A stretch of DNA of 7,402 nt from Bacteroidia bacterium (GTDB lineage Bacteria; Bacteroidota; Bacteroidia; NS11-12g; UBA955), in the NCBI GenBank assembly GCA_014376345.1, contig JACMRS010000237.1, positions 1-7,402 of the forward strand, given 5' to 3'. A model generated the notes under the pieces. The model was not told the DNA's origin, ran no database searches, and saw only the letters and a program-made list of their open reading frames with translations. Below are positions 6,025-7,402 of this stretch, piece by piece; position 1 is the stretch's first letter, and each line of letters starts with the position of its first letter. The translations under genes and the position numbers were made by a program.

Positions 6025-6408
6025 ATGTCAAAAGAAGAAAAAAAAGGTGAGGTTAACGAATTTTCTAGGTATAATCGTTATTTCAGTGAAGAATTTAAAA
6101 AGCAAAAAGTTCACGACTTAGAGTCTAACTTAGTGAAAATTGCTGAAATTTGTAGGGAGTACCATGTAAGCCCAACTGCGGTTTACAAATGGATTTATAA
6201 ATATTCAGCCATGAGAAAAAAAGGAGAAAAACAGGTTATTGAAAAGCTTTCGGATACACGCAAGATCAAGCATCTGGAAGACAAGGTCCGGGAATTGGAG
6301 CGCATGCTTGGACAAAAGCAAATCATAATAGATGTCACCAACAAGATGATAGAACTGACTGAGCAGGAGCATAACATTATAATAAAAAAAAATTCTGGTC
6401 CTCTATAA
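6025..6408 (+). CDS. IS3-family transposase OrfA (DNA-binding subunit)
   Basis: The 127-residue protein provides sequence-specific binding to the element's ends and, when fused to OrfB by frameshifting, the N-terminal part of the full transposase. Residues about 19-62 form the helix-turn-helix: FSEEFKKQKVHDL, then NLVKIAEICREYHVSPTAVYKWI. Residues about 78-115 (IKHLEDKVRELERMLGQ onward) form the leucine-zipper coiled coil used for multimerisation. The acidic-basic N-terminal tail (KEEKKGEVNEF) is longer than in many OrfA proteins. The ATG at 6025 lies 29 bp inside the left repeat. Its last codons run over the A9 stretch, and it terminates at 6408, in the region where the -1 frame is open. Alone, OrfA usually acts as a repressor in IS3-type elements (family knowledge). 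Confidence 0.9.
   Translation: MSKEEKKGEVNEFSRYNRYFSEEFKKQKVHDLESNLVKIAEICREYHVSPTAVYKWIYKYSAMRKKGEKQVIEKLSDTRKIKHLEDKVRELERMLGQKQIIIDVTNKMIELTEQEHNIIIKKNSGPL
6384..6392 (+). other. probable -1 ribosomal frameshift site (A9 run)
   Basis: Nine consecutive A residues sit near the end of orfA. In the orfA frame they form A AAA AAA (6384-6390), a classical slippery heptamer. The -1 frame is open from 6375, just after a TAA at 6372-6374, through orfB. A slip here would join OrfA residue 122 to Lys-Phe-Trp-Ser and onward through WYWEHRDEHSHKMNQIYSAM into OrfB, giving a predicted 431-residue OrfAB. The 19 residues read before the orfB ATG look like normal transposase sequence, which supports the fusion. 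No convincing downstream stem-loop or pseudoknot was found by eye. Confidence 0.75.
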
Positions 6409-6446
6409 AATGGTATTGGGAACATCGTGATGAACATTCTCATAAA

Positions 6447-7319
6447 ATGAATCAAATATACAGTGCCATGGATGTTAGCAAACAAGCATTCCATCAGCAT
6501 TTAGCCAGGAAAGCAGTGGTAAATCAGAATTCTTTAAATTTACTGGCTCCGGTCTATAAGATCCGCGATAAACATCCTGGGATGTCTGTAAGACATATTT
6601 ATAAGAAGATAAAACCTGAAGGGATAGGTCGGGATCGTTTCGAGAGTTTTTGCTTTAAACACGGGCTGAAGCTCAAGCCTAAACGCAATTACAGAAGGAC
6701 TACCAATAGCAATGGTGGGATTCGATTTGACAACCTACTTGAGTCGTGGGAGTTGACAGGTATAAACCAGGTTTTTGTGAGTGATTTGACCTTTTACCAG
6801 ATAAGAGAAAAGACCTATTATCTGACTTTTATTATGGATTTATATAGCAGACGAATAGTAGGTTATACTGCATCCAAAAGGATGCATACAGAAATTACAA
6901 CTCTGCCTTCATTGAGGATGGCATTAAGATTAAGAGGAGTAAATAAATTGAAAGGAACCATTATGCATTCCGACGGTGGAGGACAATATTATAGCACAGC
7001 GTTTTTAAAAGAAACTGGGATGATGCTTAACAGTATGGCCAAAACTGTTTATGAAAACATCCATGCTGAAAGATTAAACGGGACAATTAAAAACCAATAT
7101 TTGAGATATTACAAGCCCAGGGATTTTGAAGAATTAACACAAAATCTTAAAAAAGCTGTGGAAATGTATAATACCGAAAGACCTCATTCTTCACTGAATT
7201 ATTTGAGTCCAGTTGAGTTTGAAAGTTTATCTACAGAAATGCAGCTTATTATTAAAAGAAAAAAAGAAACCGAAAAAGTAAATATTAGCAATAATAATAT
7301 TAGTTTAGCAGTTACATAA
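6447..7319 (+). CDS. IS3-family transposase OrfB (DDE catalytic subunit)
   Basis: Catalytic part of the transposase, 290 residues from the first ATG. The frame is open back to 6375, and the active form is probably the OrfAB fusion. Residues 1-20 (MNQIYSAMDVSKQAFHQHL) and an HTH_21-like region (about 32-78, PVYKIRDKHPGMSVRHIYKKI) precede the integrase core. The catalytic triad reads Asp113 in VSDLTFYQ, Asp176 in MHSDGGGQYYS and Glu208 in NIHAERLNGTIKNQYL. The tail ends with the family motif YNTERPHSSLNYLSPVEFE (about 240-258). Only 31 residues separate Asp176 from Glu208, against the usual 35 in IS3 enzymes; the loss is in two 2-residue steps around NSMAKTVYEN. The stop codon TAA (7317-7319) overlaps the right inverted repeat by 2 bp. 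No disruption is seen. Confidence 0.93.
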   Translation: MNQIYSAMDVSKQAFHQHLARKAVVNQNSLNLLAPVYKIRDKHPGMSVRHIYKKIKPEGIGRDRFESFCFKHGLKLKPKRNYRRTTNSNGGIRFDNLLESWELTGINQVFVSDLTFYQIREKTYYLTFIMDLYSRRIVGYTASKRMHTEITTLPSLRMALRLRGVNKLKGTIMHSDGGGQYYSTAFLKETGMMLNSMAKTVYENIHAERLNGTIKNQYLRYYKPRDFEELTQNLKKAVEMYNTERPHSSLNYLSPVEFESLSTEMQLIIKRKKETEKVNISNNNISLAVT

Positions 7320-7341
7320 AACGGTCAACCTATTTCAGGCA
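7318..7341 (-). repeat. right terminal inverted repeat (IRR)
   Basis: On the minus strand it begins TGCCTGA and ends GTTGACCGTTTT, matching the left repeat with two mismatches (positions 8 and 12 from the outer end). It starts inside the orfB stop codon. The 9 bp that follow (7342-7350) are not part of the repeat. Confidence 0.9.
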
Positions 7342-7350
7342 TTGTCAATA

Positions 7351-7385
7351 CCCAAATCACAAATCTAAAATCACAAATCACAAAT
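7351..7385. repeat. AAAT-ended heptamer array, copy 3
   Basis: Five 7-bp words in register: CCCAAAT, CACAAAT, CTAAAAT, CACAAAT, CACAAAT. A 25-bp stretch here (7361-7385) is identical to 5863-5887 in the array on the other side of the insertion sequence. The final 17 bases of the window (TTTATTAAACCAGATAA) show nothing further; whether the array resumes beyond the window is unknown. Confidence 0.88.
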
Positions 7386-7402
7386 TTTATTAAACCAGAT
7401 AA

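Larger units (their letters stand above)
5972..7341 (+). mobile_element. IS3-family insertion sequence, apparently complete
   Basis: A 1370-bp element bounded by 24-bp inverted repeats that begin TG and end CA, as IS3-family ends do. It carries orfA (HTH plus leucine zipper) and orfB (DDE integrase core) in the -1 frame, with an A9 slippery run at the junction. Both ORFs are intact and no passenger gene is present, so it could be active. I find no target-site duplication: the bases next to the left end (GCT) do not match those next to the right end (TTG). It lies between two stretches of the AAAT-word repeat, so its ancestral target was probably that intergenic array. No name is given because similarity searches would be needed. 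Confidence 0.9.

Overview
The window looks like chromosomal DNA of a low-GC member of the Bacteroidota. The protein families and their variants fit this: a secreted M61 peptidase with PDZ domain, the 'AFRMMPE' form of methionyl-tRNA formyltransferase, and signal peptides ending in SQ. So does the recurring TAnnTTTG box, the Bacteroidota -7 element, upstream of four gene starts, with no purine-rich ribosome binding sites. Genus cannot be told from the sequence.

Layout. Bases 1-140 are an array of short words ending in AAAT. A rightward unit follows: a -7 box, a secreted M61 metallopeptidase gene (178-1947) and, 11 bp later, fmt (1959-2912). Its 3' end overlaps a leftward unit tail to tail by 17 bp. 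The leftward genes, in transcription order, are a small secreted protein of unknown function (5703-5287), a hotdog acyl-CoA thioesterase (5225-4707), a FemAB/GNAT-like N-acyltransferase with a GTG start (4591-3383), and a membrane-anchored TlpA-like thioredoxin (about 3393-2896) whose start overlaps the acyltransferase stop. The first three each have their own -7 box. For two of them the box lies only 4-5 nt from the ATG, implying leaderless or nearly leaderless mRNAs.

The right fifth is accessory. A second AAAT-word array (5802-5962) is followed by a complete-looking IS3-family element (about 5972-7341). It has 24-bp imperfect terminal inverted repeats, orfA, and orfB in the -1 frame, with an A9 slippery run at the junction. 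A third, short stretch of the same words (7351-7385) lies on its far side. The element therefore sits inside a repeat region, though I see no target-site duplication.

The core genes are housekeeping or envelope functions: translation initiation, periplasmic proteolysis, thiol redox, acyl transfer and CoA-ester hydrolysis. Apart from the fmt and tlpA-like pairings they do not form one obvious pathway. I do not see a defence system, CRISPR array, tRNA or rRNA. The least explained feature is the AAAT-word array, which resolves into exact 7-bp and 10-bp units and occurs at three places in 7.4 kb.
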